This document shows positions 36,201-44,137 of a stretch of 64,000 bases of DNA, in pieces. The DNA comes from Oscillatoria sp. FACHB-1407 (GTDB lineage Bacteria; Cyanobacteriota; Cyanobacteriia; Elainellales; Elainellaceae). The position numbers were made by a program, and so were the translations under genes. The stretch is from positions 62,001 through 126,000 of the forward strand of contig NZ_JACJSA010000022.1 in assembly GCF_014697545.1 (NCBI RefSeq). The letters are read 5' to 3'. The notes under the pieces were generated by a model. That model did no database searches. It was not told the origin of the DNA and was given only the letters and a program-made list of their open reading frames with translations. The first letter of the stretch is position 1. Every line of letters starts with the position of its first letter.

Positions 36201-36419
36201 GTTCTGAGGCGGTTTGGAGCTTGGCAAGGCGTTGTTCTGCCCTGAAGCGGCACGATGAGCCTGGGGCGCATCGCCATTCCCATTCTGGGGTTCAACGTCT
36301 CTATCAACATCAAGCTCAGTTACCGCTGAGAGTTTAGAACTCTTTCCGGAGTTGGCACGCTTGGGCATAAGGGGCAGTTTCAGCAGGAAACGGTTCTTAA
36401 CAATTCTATCGCTATCCAC
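33252..36419 (-). CDS. uvrA: UvrABC excinuclease subunit A
   Basis: A 1055-residue damage-recognition ATPase of nucleotide excision repair. The first ABC module starts NLIRIRGARQHNLKNVDLEL with Walker A GVSGSGKSSLAFDTIF. The second has Walker A GVSGSGKSTLINELL. Both signature motifs are present (LSGGEAQRIRLA and LSGGEAQRLKLA), as are the zinc modules (HCPHCD, CEECGGNR, CEACGGQG/CEVCKGAR). The N-terminus carries about 70 non-conserved residues before the domain begins; ATG 36368 (MPKRANSGK) is an equally good start. A linker around residues 310-355 is longer than in E. coli. It is a single-gene unit. Confidence 0.97.
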   Translation of the reverse strand: MDSDRIVKNRFLLKLPLMPKRANSGKSSKLSAVTELDVDRDVEPQNGNGDAPQAHRAASGQNNALPSSKPPQNLIRIRGARQHNLKNVDLELPRDQLVVFTGVSGSGKSSLAFDTIFAEGQRRYVESLSAYARQFLGQVDKPDVDAIEGLSPAISIDQKSTSHNPRSTVGTVTEIYDYLRLLYGRAGEPHCPHCDRSIVPQTIDEMVDRISDLPDRTRFQILAPVVRGKKGTHKKLLSSLAAEGFVRVRVDGEVRELSDSIELDKNQFHNIEIVVDRLVKKEGIQERLVDSLSTCLKRSEGIAIIDATLPEPSNVVAFPVKPDDMQLAVLPSMAAEPAGRYGQTDEKTNQSSLELIFSENFACPEHGAVMEELSPRLFSFNSPYGACPHCHGLGTLRTFSAELVVPDPDLPVYAAIAPWSEKDNTYYFSLLYSVGQAFGFEIQTPWSKLTPDQQHVILHGSEEKIFIESDSRYRDNKGYHRRYEGVLPMLDRQYREATSELYKQKLEQYLIDQPCEECGGNRLKPAALRVRVGQYRIKELTSASIRDCLHRVNTLELTPRQAQIGDLVLKEIKARLQFLLDVGLDYLTLDRTAMTLSGGEAQRIRLATQIGSGLTGVLYVLDEPSIGLHQRDNDRLLRTLIRLRDLGNTLIVVEHDEDTIRAADYLVDIGPGAGVHGGRVVAKGALQDILDAEESLTGAYLSNRRVIQTPAERRKGNGCSLKIRNAHRNNLQSINVDIPLGKLVCVTGVSGSGKSTLINELLYPALQHHFGHKIPHPREMNELGGLNALDKAIVIDQSPIGRTPRSNPATYTGVFDVIRDLFAETIEAKARGYKPGQFSFNVKGGRCEACGGQGVNVIEMNFLPDVYVQCEVCKGARYNRETLQVKYKGKSISDVLNMTAEEAMVFFENIPKAHARLQTMVDVGLGYIRLGQTAPTLSGGEAQRLKLATELSRRATGKTLYLIDEPTTGLSFYDVHKLLDVLQRLADMGNSILVIEHNLDVIRCSDWVIDLGPEGGDRGGEIIAQGTPEAVAEVPRSYTGQYLKKVLASHPPAKS

Positions 36420-36525
36420 TCCCTAGAAGTGTCAAAGCGGCAGAGAATGATGAATTGAACAAAACCCTATAGTAGCGCGATCGCCCCTATTTAGTACATG
36501 CGTTCCCAAAAGCGATCGCCCCCAC

Positions 36526-36560
36526 TCCCTACTCCCTACTCCCTACTCCCTACTCCCCTT
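36526..36560. repeat. TACTCCC tandem repeat overlapping the ATPase 3' end
   Basis: CTCCCTA units are repeated about four times. The stop codon of the ATPase gene lies inside the array, so repeat length changes would alter the protein's tail. Confidence 0.8.
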
Positions 36561-39436
36561 CGAACCACGGCCTTCCGCCCTTCCTCTGCTCCCAACATCA
36601 CAACGGGACATACCGTTAACAGCAGCCATTGCCAGGAAGCGAGGGGAACCGTGCCAAAGATGCGGCTCAACGGTGGAATGTAGATGAACGCCCAGAGAGC
36701 GACCAACTCAACGGCAATGCCAACCCACAGCAAGCGATTTTGAAACCAGGGTAATTGAAATGCCGATGCCCATTCGGAGCGACAGGCGAATAGATTGCCT
36801 ACCTGACAGGCGACGATCGCCGCCAGGGTCATGGTGGTGGCTTGCTGATAGATGGTCATCACCGTCGCATCGGCGGTATGCGCCAGAATGTCAGGTGTCA
36901 CCTGTTGAATATCGGCGAGGGAATAGCCATAACTCCACCAGACGATGAAAAAGCCCGCCATCGACAGAATGGTTTCGATCGCACCCAAAAATCCGTAGGC
37001 GCGTAACAGCAGTGGCGCATTCAGCAAAAACTCTTTTTTGGCGCGAGGTGGACGGTTCATAATGCCCGTTTCGGGAGGTTCTGCCCCCAATGCCAGCGCA
37101 GGCACCATATCCGTTCCCAGGTCAACCGCGAGAATTTGCAGAATTGTCAGCGCAGGCGGAATCCGTAACGCCACCATTGCTAAAAAGGGCACAATTTCTG
37201 GAATGTTGGACGCCAGAATATAGGTCATGAACTTGCGGATGTTCTGGTAGATGGCGCGTCCCTGCTCCACCGCACCGACGATCGCCGCGAAATTATCATC
37301 CGTCAACACGATATCCGCCGCTTCCCGTGCCACATCGGTTCCATTCATCCCCATCGCCACTCCAATGTTGGAGGCTCTCAGTGCAGGGGCATCGTTCACC
37401 CCATCGCCTGTGACCGCGACCACATCTCCCATGTCTTTGTAAGCCTGCACCAACCGCAGCTTATGTTCCGGTGACATGCGGGCAAACACCAACCCAGAGC
37501 GGTATTTCAACACCTGCCGCAGTTGAGCATCGGAGAGGTGTCCCATGCCCTCTCCCGTCACGACTCGCACCTGATCTTCCACCAGCCCAATTTGACGAGC
37601 GATCGCCTCTGCGGTGAGTCCATAGTCGCCCGTCACCATCGTTACTTTGATGCCTGCTTGATGACACTCGGCGATCGCCCCTGGCACTTCATCACGAGGC
37701 GGGTCAAACATCGCGACCAATCCGATCAGGGTGAGATCTTGCTCTAGTTCTTGAGCACGCAAGTCTAGCAACTCGGTGTCCCCTTTGCGGGCAGCCACTC
37801 CCAAAACACGAAACCCCTGTCGGGCCAACCCATCATTGGCAGCCGCAACTTCATCCCAATCGTTCTGATTTAGCGGTTGTACTGCGCCATTTCTTAAAAT
37901 CGATTGGCAATGGCGCAAGACTTCTAACGGTGCGCCTTTGGTAAACGCCAAGTAAGGATGGTCATTGCGCCACAACTCCGACGATTGCCAATTCAACACC
38001 ACCGTCATCATGCGGCGACGCGAGTCAAAGGGTATTTCTCGCAGTCGGGGATACTGAGTTTTCAGCGTTTCCAGCTTGAGTCCGGCTTTCACCGCCGCAA
38101 CCAGCAGAGCCGCTTCCGTTGGGTCGCCAATCTCCTGCCAACGACTGGGCGTGTTGAGATGTACCAGACGAGCATTCGAGCAGAGGGCGGCTCCAACCAG
38201 TAGCAGATGCACCTTCCAGGTGGGCGTGCGATCGGGAATGTGAACCGTTCCAATCGTCGGGTCGTATCCCGCTCCAGTGACTTCAATCGCAGCAGACGAA
38301 ACCGAAGAGGATGGATCGGGTTGCCAGGGAATCCAGAGATGACGCACGGTCATTTCATTTTTGGTCAGTGTCCCTGTTTTGTCGGTACAGACCACGGTGG
38401 TTGCACTCAACGTCTCTATGGCTGAAAGGCGGCGAACCAGGGCATTGCGCCGTGCCATTCGTTGCACTCCCAACGCCAACGCCAGAGTCACCGTGGGTAG
38501 CAGACCTTCCGGCACGTTCGCGACAATAATGCCGATCGCAAAGATAAAACTCTCGGTGGCACTCATCCCCACCAGCAAAAAACTGAGCAGGAAGACCGTC
38601 ACGCCCATAATCAGAGCGATCGCCGTAATGATGCGGACAATTCGCGCCACTTGCACTTCCAGTGTGCTGGTTTCACGCTTGATACTCGTGGTCAGGTGCG
38701 CGACCTGCCCAAATTCCGTTTGTGCTCCTGTGGCATATACCACCGCTACCGCCCGCCCTGCGGCAACGGTCGAGCCCGCCAGCACGAGATTGGCGATCTC
38801 TGCCGGATTGACTCGCTCTTGCAACGGTTGTTCCCCCGGACGAGTCAGAGCCTTGCCACCCCGCACCGGGACTGCCTCCCGCAACCTCACCGGATGGGCA
38901 TTTCGAGCAACGGGCAGCGACTCACCCGTCAGCACCGAAACGTCGATATACAGCGCATCGGCAGATACCAGACGCGCATCGGCAGAAATGCGATCGCCCT
39001 CCTCCAGTTGCATCACATCGCCCCGCACCAACTCCCGCGCCGGAATCTGGGTTAGTTCCCCACCGCGATAGACCTTCACCTGCATCGGCAACACGTTTTT
39101 CAGGGCAGCTAACGCTTTTTCGGCTTGAAACTCCTGCCAAAAACTAAATATTGCATTGATCCAGATGACGGCCCAAATTGCCCAACCCAATTCGGGAGTG
39201 CGCGAGATAAAGGCGAGAATGCCTGCTACCCAGAGCAGCAACGCCATGAAGTGAGTCAGTTGATCGGTGAAGCGTAACCACAACAGACGATGGGCGGGTT
39301 CTGGCAACTCGTTGGCACCAAATTTCTCAAATCGCTGTGCAGCCTCAAATTCTGATAAACCCTCAGATGTAGTGCTTAAGGATTGATAAACCTCTTCGAT
39401 CGGTAGTGCCCAGATTGGCTGATGTATTGACACCAT
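36536..39436 (-). CDS. P2-type cation-transporting ATPase
   Basis: A 966-residue membrane pump. An N-terminal cation-ATPase domain (SLSTTSEGLSEFEAAQRFEK) is followed by the actuator TGES loop in SVLTGESLPVARN, the M4 ion-site motif NVPEGLLPTVTLALALGV and the phosphorylation site D352 in VVCTDKTGTLTKNEMT. The hinge is MVTGDYGLTAEAI, the ATP-domain motif is VTGDGVNDAPALRASNIGVA, and the C-terminal cation-ATPase membrane domain has about four to six helices. The VPEGLLPTVT form of M4 is closer to Na+/K+-type than to copper or zinc pumps. The ion (Na+, K+ or Ca2+) cannot be fixed from sequence alone. The C-terminal tail VVRRGVGSRE is encoded by the TACTCCC repeat. Confidence 0.93.
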   Translation of the reverse strand: MVSIHQPIWALPIEEVYQSLSTTSEGLSEFEAAQRFEKFGANELPEPAHRLLWLRFTDQLTHFMALLLWVAGILAFISRTPELGWAIWAVIWINAIFSFWQEFQAEKALAALKNVLPMQVKVYRGGELTQIPARELVRGDVMQLEEGDRISADARLVSADALYIDVSVLTGESLPVARNAHPVRLREAVPVRGGKALTRPGEQPLQERVNPAEIANLVLAGSTVAAGRAVAVVYATGAQTEFGQVAHLTTSIKRETSTLEVQVARIVRIITAIALIMGVTVFLLSFLLVGMSATESFIFAIGIIVANVPEGLLPTVTLALALGVQRMARRNALVRRLSAIETLSATTVVCTDKTGTLTKNEMTVRHLWIPWQPDPSSSVSSAAIEVTGAGYDPTIGTVHIPDRTPTWKVHLLLVGAALCSNARLVHLNTPSRWQEIGDPTEAALLVAAVKAGLKLETLKTQYPRLREIPFDSRRRMMTVVLNWQSSELWRNDHPYLAFTKGAPLEVLRHCQSILRNGAVQPLNQNDWDEVAAANDGLARQGFRVLGVAARKGDTELLDLRAQELEQDLTLIGLVAMFDPPRDEVPGAIAECHQAGIKVTMVTGDYGLTAEAIARQIGLVEDQVRVVTGEGMGHLSDAQLRQVLKYRSGLVFARMSPEHKLRLVQAYKDMGDVVAVTGDGVNDAPALRASNIGVAMGMNGTDVAREAADIVLTDDNFAAIVGAVEQGRAIYQNIRKFMTYILASNIPEIVPFLAMVALRIPPALTILQILAVDLGTDMVPALALGAEPPETGIMNRPPRAKKEFLLNAPLLLRAYGFLGAIETILSMAGFFIVWWSYGYSLADIQQVTPDILAHTADATVMTIYQQATTMTLAAIVACQVGNLFACRSEWASAFQLPWFQNRLLWVGIAVELVALWAFIYIPPLSRIFGTVPLASWQWLLLTVCPVVMLGAEEGRKAVVRRGVGSRE

Positions 39437-39587
39437 ACTTTTCTCATCCTGTGTGGATGCAGCGATATCCCATTCCTTATTGTTGTTGCACCTTGTGAGG
39501 AAGTCTTGAGGCTGATTTTAATGTTTCTGGTGTACCTGTCCGTTCGCTGAATCGTTTACTACAGGTTTTGCACAAGTAGTTCTGCTA

Positions 39588-39997
39588 AGAGCCTATCTGA
39601 AAACCCAAAAGTTGTAATAGGATTGGATTGGGCGTGTTTCAGCGTTTAGCGTATGACGAACTTCACAGAAGTTGACCCTGCCTTTCTCCTTCCCGATGAG
39701 GTCTGGGAACACCTCAAAAATGCCATTCCACCCGAACCTTTGAAGCCAAAAGGTGGACGACCGAGAATGGACGATCGCAAAGCTTTGAATGCCATTTTCT
39801 ATGTGCTGCGAACAAGTTGCCAGTGGAAGGCATTACCGAGGTCTTTAGGAGCGTCTAGCACGGTTCATGACCGATTTCAGTTGTGGATGAAGCAAGGTGT
39901 GTTTGAACGGATGTGGGAGTTAGGTTTGGAGCAATATGCTCAAGAGGTTGGGATTGAGTGGGAGTGGATGGGCAATTCAGGTTTTCGGATAGGCTCT
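39588..39997 (+). mobile_element. IS5-family (IS427-like) deletion derivative, 410 bp
   Basis: Bounded by inverted ends AGAGCCTATCTGAAAACC and its partner (AGAGCCTATCCGAAAACC on the other strand), with TA on both sides (39586-39587 and 39998-39999). It carries only the first open frame of an IS427-type transposase. Outside the TA lie TCTGC and GCAGA, so the empty site was the palindrome TCTGCTAGCAGA. The element cannot transpose alone because the DDE catalytic part is deleted. Confidence 0.88.
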
Positions 39998-40000
39998 TAG
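39653..40000 (+). pseudogene. IS427-type transposase OrfA (DUF4096-like), catalytic half missing
   Basis: About 115 codons. LLPDEVWEHLKNAIPPEP, then KGGRPRMDDRKALNAIFYVL, RTSCQWKALPRSLGASSTVH and DRFQLWMKQGVFERMWE are the N-terminal winged-helix region of IS5/IS427 transposases. The frame then jumps directly into the right inverted repeat (SGFRIGS), and the stop codon TAG is formed partly by host DNA. The DDE domain normally encoded by a second frame is absent. It may still be translated and could bind the ends of related elements. Confidence 0.85.
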
Positions 40001-40371
40001 CAGATTCGGGGAAGCTGTTCACCGCTCAACATATCAACCATGCGTTGAGTCCCAATTCGACTCTTTAAAGTCACAACCCCGATTGATTTGGATGTAACGC
40101 TACCAATCATGCAGGGCGCATTATCTGTTTTCAATGGGCTACCTGATGCATTGTGTGATGCATAGTAGGTTCGCATCATGTCTAAGGCTCGTTCAGCATC
40201 ATGTGCAGGCACAAAGGCAACAAAGCGTCCTTCATTCGCAACATAAAGCGGATCAAATCCCAAAATCTCACATGCCCCCTGCACTTCTTCCTGGATGGGA
40301 AGTTGAGACTCGGCGATCGCAAATATCCCTTGCATCATCTGTTGGGCAATAGCATTCCCTGCTTGGCACAC
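39997..40371 (-). pseudogene. hypE: hypE remnant (C-terminal third)
   Basis: About 124 codons of hydrogenase maturation protein HypE, which normally has about 340. Recognisable parts are AESQLPIQEEVQGACEILGF, DPLYVANEGRFVAFVPAHDA and the invariant C-terminal PRIC. HypE dehydrates the carbamoyl group attached to that last cysteine to make the cyanide ligand of the NiFe site. The ATP-binding N-terminal two thirds is gone; upstream sequence (40372-40440) shows no homology in any frame. The IS derivative at 39588 is inserted at the stop codon, turning TAG into TAA without changing the protein. A functional hypE must lie elsewhere if the hydrogenase is made. Confidence 0.85.
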
Positions 40372-40539
40372 AGAACTCTTAATTCTCGGATTATTTTAGT
40401 CTTCTAAACGTTTAAGTCTCCTCACGAATTTCTCACAAATTCATGCTCAACTATAGATATAAACTTGCTTTCTAATTCTATTTTTACATCTTGTGAAGAG
40501 CACAGAATTATTTTACCAATTGTGGCAGGAGGTCATCCT

Positions 40540-41196
40540 ATGCTGTTCAAAAGAACTGCATTAATTACACTCATTAGCTTAAGTTTTCTTGGCATTGGGG
40601 CGATCGCCACCGCGCAACGACAAAGCCCTATTCCATCTCATTTGACCATTAAGCAATCTGCCTGTCCCTCTGCTATGAGTCATAGAGGCAGAATGAGAGG
40701 TGGCATGATGCCAATGCAACTGGCTAGCGAGTTTGATTACTTAAATCAGATGATACCGCACCACCAAGAGGCGATCGATACAGCTCAAATTATTCTGGAG
40801 CGGAGTAATCGTTCTGAAATGAGAGAATTTGCACAAGATATTATTGATGTTCAATCCACTGAAATTGAACAAATGCAGGCTTGGTTAAACGAATGGTACC
40901 CCGATCGCCCATCCGCCTTACTCTACACGCCGATGATGCGTGATTTGAGGCCATTAGAAGGCGATGCGCTGGATCAAACATTTTTAGAAGATATGATTTC
41001 ACATCACCACATGGCAGTCATGATGTCACACATGTTGGTTCATCGTGGGTTTGTCGAACATGAAGCCCTTCGCCCCTTTTCAGAACGGATTGCCAGTTCT
41101 CAAAGAAATGAAATTCATCAAATGCAAGCTTGGCTAAACGAATGGTTTGATGCTCCAAGCGGATGTTTTGAAATGGGTAGGATGCAAGTGAGATAG
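40540..41196 (+). CDS. Secreted DUF305 protein
   Basis: 218 residues from ATG 40540, chosen because AGGAGG lies at 40527-40532, seven bases upstream, and because a signal peptide begins exactly here (MLFKRTALITLISLSFLGIG, cleavage near ATA-Q). Two DUF305 ferritin-like repeats follow. The first is DYLNQMIPHHQEAIDTAQII with EIEQMQAWLNEWY; the second is FLEDMISHHHMAVMMSHM with EIHQMQAWLNEWF. The family is periplasmic, rich in His and Met and often linked with copper. The N-terminal linker also has Met clusters (MRGGMMPMQ). It is surrounded by remnants of hydrogenase genes on the other strand; whether it came in as part of the rearrangement is unknown. Confidence 0.88.
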   Translation: MLFKRTALITLISLSFLGIGAIATAQRQSPIPSHLTIKQSACPSAMSHRGRMRGGMMPMQLASEFDYLNQMIPHHQEAIDTAQIILERSNRSEMREFAQDIIDVQSTEIEQMQAWLNEWYPDRPSALLYTPMMRDLRPLEGDALDQTFLEDMISHHHMAVMMSHMLVHRGFVEHEALRPFSERIASSQRNEIHQMQAWLNEWFDAPSGCFEMGRMQVR

Positions 41197-41218
41197 GTGC
41201 GTACACTTCTTCTCTTAT

Positions 41219-41320
41219 TCAATCGCTGGTGCCAGTAGATTGGATATGGGTGGCTCCTTCTCGTTTAGCTTGCTCTACGGCTGTATCCAGTACGTTCTGC
41301 ATTATTCCAACTTCATGTAT
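41219..41320 (-). pseudogene. hypA: hypA remnant (N-terminal ~33 codons)
   Basis: Reads (I)HEVGIMQNVLDTAVEQAKRE then GATHIQ, followed by STGTSD and a TGA stop. MHE-x-G-(I/L)-M is the start of HypA, whose second-position histidine binds nickel for insertion into hydrogenase. The initiator appears as ATA, not ATG, and everything after about residue 27, including the zinc domain, is lost. It overlaps the end of hoxW in another frame, as tightly packed hydrogenase operons often do. This fragment is too short to be seen as an ordinary gene. Confidence 0.65.
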
Positions 41321-41778
41321 AGGGTTGTTCTCGCTGTTTGAATCAGATGATGGATTGCCTCCAATGCAACGTTAATCTCTTGTTGAATCAATGCGGAAAA
41401 TGTCTCTCCCAAGTCAAAATTGCTTCCTGGCACTGTTACCCACCACGCTTTAGGATGATGCCCGTAGAGTGCTTGAGTAATGGCTAGTAGGATAGACGGT
41501 TCACACCAATGCCCAGTCACCATTCCAGAATCTGAGATCGTGATCGGACACACTTGAACTGTTTTGGTATGAGTGAGATTAGCGTCTACAAAAATAACAA
41601 GATCTACCTCGATTAACCTTTCAGCTAAATCAGGGGTTAATTGCTGAACAGCGATCGCTTCTACATGGGGAATTTTCCAAGTTGCAACATGGCTAGCAAT
41701 ATGTGGCCCAACTCCATCGTCACCGCGTAAGGAATTGCCGTAACCAATCACTAAGATCGTTTGATTAACTGTATTCAC
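41302..41778 (-). CDS. hoxW: Hydrogenase maturation protease (HoxW/HycI type)
   Basis: 158 residues. It shows the family start ILVIGYGNSLRGDDGVGPHI, the central acidic FVDANLTH and the conserved histidine region GHHPKAWWVTVPGSNFDLGE. These proteases clip the C-terminal peptide of the large subunit after nickel is inserted; the substrate here is probably HoxH, encoded 2.7 kb upstream on the same strand. It is the only apparently intact maturation gene in the window and lies between the dehydrogenase E2 remnant and the hypA remnant. Confidence 0.92.
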   Translation of the reverse strand: MNTVNQTILVIGYGNSLRGDDGVGPHIASHVATWKIPHVEAIAVQQLTPDLAERLIEVDLVIFVDANLTHTKTVQVCPITISDSGMVTGHWCEPSILLAITQALYGHHPKAWWVTVPGSNFDLGETFSALIQQEINVALEAIHHLIQTARTTLYMKLE

Positions 41779-42061
41779 GTTGATGTTGTTTGGCTGTTTT
41801 GTAGCGACATCCCCACCTCTTGACTGTATAAAAAATTTGTTAGGTTTTTGTGAGGCTTCTCTGATTAGTTATGTTCTCTTATTAACCCGGGAACTATTGT
41901 TCATATGTCCTTTGAAAGTTAATCATGATTGTGTAGGATGTGTTAGACGATAGCCATAACGTATCAGCGACAGGCTATCGGTGCGTTACGCTGACGCTAA
42001 CAGCACGCTACATAGAGATATAATGTCTTTCACTGCCAGGTTAATAACTCTCTATAGTTCT
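41779..42061. other. Spacer with a small dispersed repeat
   Basis: About 280 bases. The part at 41935-42015 contains GATAGCCATAACGTATCAGC and GGTGCGTTACGCTGACGCTA, each with internal inverted symmetry, typical of small dispersed cyanobacterial repeats. No gene is seen. Confidence 0.5.
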
Positions 42062-42637
42062 TCAAACATACGATTGAGGGTATTGGCGATCGCACTCAGC
42101 TAATAGTTGGCATACCTGATCATCAGTAGTTTGCGTAAAATCTTCGTACCAAAGACCAATGGCATTTCTTTCTTGAATGGCTCCTTCTGGCCCTGTGCCC
42201 TGGATCTGGTTTAAATCAACGCCCAATTGAGCAGCTAATCGACGGGCAATAGGCGAGGCACGGAGTCGTTTACCATTACCCGATGATATCGACGTGATTG
42301 AGGGTGTGAGAGGTAAAGCCACTTCACCAGACGGCTTCTCTTTGAGTTGCTGTGGGGATGGTTCTTGAGACGGCACCGTCACTTTAGCCATCTCAGTCAC
42401 TGTCTCTGAATGAACTCTAACCATCACCGTTCCTACAGGAACTTTAGTCCCTGGCTCCAGAACTAATTCATCAACAATAGTGTCCTCAAAGACTTCAATT
42501 TCCATGATGCCTTTATCCGTTTCCACATCGGCAATGATGTCACCAGGCTGAAGGCGATCGCCCGGTTTGACATGCCATGTAACCAGTGTTCCTGTTTTCA
42601 TATCTGCCCCTAAGCTGGGCATACAGAAGTCAGCCAT
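42062..42637 (-). pseudogene. Truncated dihydrolipoamide acyltransferase (E2), lipoyl and E3-binding domains only
   Basis: 191 codons. The lipoyl domain has [20 protein letters not shown] and the lipoylation loop DVETDKGIMEIEVFE. The peripheral subunit-binding domain follows (RASPIARRLAAQLGVDLNQI, GTGPEGAI). The acyltransferase core (about 230 residues with HxxxDG) is missing; it is replaced by about 30 unrelated residues ending QYPQSYV. The start overlaps the E1-beta stop by eight bases (ATGGCTGA), as in intact operons. It may still yield a lipoylated two-domain protein, so calling it a pseudogene is a judgement. Confidence 0.75.
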
Positions 42638-42890
42638 CGTGCATTACCATCCTTCTCACCGTTTGAACAATCGTTGCTGCTTGAGGTAATGCGGCTCGTT
42701 CCAACTGATTGGCATAGGGCATGGGAACTTCCGCTGCACAAATTCGCTCAACAGGAGCATCCAGTTCGTAAAATGCTTTTTCCATAATGCGAGCACTAAT
42801 CTCTGCGGAGATGCTGCCGCTGCGCCATCCTTCATCGATAATGACAGCCCGATGCGTTTTGGCCACAGAGGTCACACTGGAACCTGCCAC
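42630..42890 (-). pseudogene. E1-beta subunit remnant (C-terminal domain) of a pyruvate/acetoin dehydrogenase
   Basis: Only the last ~80 residues remain: [51 protein letters not shown]. This is the transketolase C-terminal domain of the alpha2beta2-type E1-beta. Its 5' end is fused directly, out of frame, to the middle of E1-alpha, so a deletion of roughly 1.2 kb (half of each gene) is implied. The apparent start is not a natural one. Confidence 0.85.
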
Positions 42891-43408
42891 AGTGCAGCTA
42901 GATTGAGTGCCTCATGAAACTCACCCTCAGCGGCTGCACCATCCCCAAAGAAGCAACAGGTGACATGGTTTCTTTGTAGTTTTTTGTCAGCTAATGCGAG
43001 TCCTACTGCCAGAGGTAAACCGCCTCCCACGATCGCATTGCCCCCGTAGAAACGCTTGTCCCTATCAAACAGGTGCATCGAACCACCCCGTCCCCGACAA
43101 CACCCCCCTAACTTGCCATACATTTCTGCCATCATCGTTGTCATGGCAATTTCCCACGCTAATGCTTGTCCGTGCTCTCGATAAGTAGCGACGATCGCAT
43201 CTCCGGCTTGCAACGCCTGCATCACTCCCACTGCAACCGCTTCTTCTCCATTGTAGAGGTGCAAGAAACCACGAATTTTAGAAGCACTATAGAGTTCAGC
43301 GCACTTGTCTTCAAAACGACGAATTCGCAGCATTTGCCGCAGCAATTCCAGAAGATGAGAGGAAGCCTCTTGAGGAGATTTTGGCTTAACTGCACTTGAT
43401 TTTCTCAT
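42872..43408 (-). pseudogene. E1-alpha subunit remnant (N-terminal half) of a pyruvate/acetoin dehydrogenase
   Basis: From ATG 43408 ([10 protein letters not shown]) or 43423. It contains [39 protein letters not shown], the substrate-site [10 protein letters not shown] and the start of the thiamine-diphosphate motif [20 protein letters not shown]. The frame stops after WQVPV, just before the NN end of the cofactor motif that should follow. It abuts the acetyl-CoA synthetase remnant with no gap, so the ancestral order was acs, E1-alpha, E1-beta, E2. Confidence 0.87.
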
Positions 43409-43423
43409 TGAAATTATCCCCAT

Positions 43424-44093
43424 TTAGTCTGTTTCTAGGGTGGATAAGTCTCCTTCGGGTAAACCGAGTTCTCGTGCTTTTAACAGTCGCCGCATAATCT
43501 TGCCACTCCGAGTTTTTGGCAAGCTCTCTTGAAATTCCAACTCTTTAGGGGCGATCGCGGTACCGAGTTTTTGGCGAGCAAAGCCGATGAGTTCTAACTT
43601 CAAAGCGTCACTCGGTTGATAGTCGGACTTAAGGGCGACAAACGCCTTTACCAGTTCACCAACCATGGGATGGGGTTTGAATCACCCCGGCCTCTGCAAC
43701 GGCTGGATGCTCCATCAACACACTTTCCACCTCAAAAGGCCCGACCATATGCCCAGAAGTCTTGATAATGTCGTCTTCTCGCCCAACAAACCAAAAATAA
43801 CCATCTGCATCCCGCATTGCCAGATCGCCCGTAATATACCAACCATCGACAAAACATTTCTGGTAACGGGCTTCATCGTGCAAATATCCCCGAAACATTG
43901 ATCGCCACCCCGGTTTCAGAGCTAAGTCGCCATCCACATTGGGTTTATCAATCAATTCAACTGTGCCATCCTCATGTCGCCGCACGATCGCGGCTTCAAT
44001 ACCTGGAACTGGACGCCCCATCGAACCAAGACGAATCTCCATCGTCCTGTAATTGGCAATCATGATGCCACCTGTTTCCGTCTCATTCAGCAC
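43424..44093 (-). pseudogene. Acetyl-CoA synthetase remnant, truncated and frameshifted
   Basis: C-terminal ~220 residues. It starts inside the adenylate-forming motif [20 protein letters not shown]. It then has [40 protein letters not shown] and, in a second frame, [13 protein letters not shown], then [14 protein letters not shown] with the catalytic lysine of the C-terminal lid. The frames separate at about 43667, where GTG ATT C AAA CCC CAT replaces an expected GTG ATT GGC AAA CCC CAT, so two bases are missing. The first two thirds of the gene are absent; the break at about 44090 lies in an 18-bp tandem duplication. Confidence 0.88.
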
Positions 44094-44118
44094 TACACTA
44101 TCTCATTCAGCACTACAA
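44083..44118. repeat. 18-bp tandem duplication at the acs breakpoint
   Basis: CTCATTCAGCACTACA occurs twice in a row, at the point where homology to acetyl-CoA synthetase ends. Such duplications mark past rearrangement. Confidence 0.7.
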
Positions 44119-44137
44119 CAAAGGATGGGAATAAGAA

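Noticed and set aside
35370-36245. 291-codon open frame on the + strand
   Set aside because: Antisense to uvrA, whose reading frame is fully conserved; such long antisense frames are common in high-GC third-position genes.
38361-39071. 236-codon open frame on the + strand
   Set aside because: Antisense shadow of the P-type ATPase, low-complexity Ser/Thr/Arg translation.
42062-44093. Horizontal acquisition of a novel small dehydrogenase system
   Set aside because: Each piece aligns to part of a standard enzyme with active-site segments missing and frames broken, so decay of an ordinary operon is the simpler explanation.
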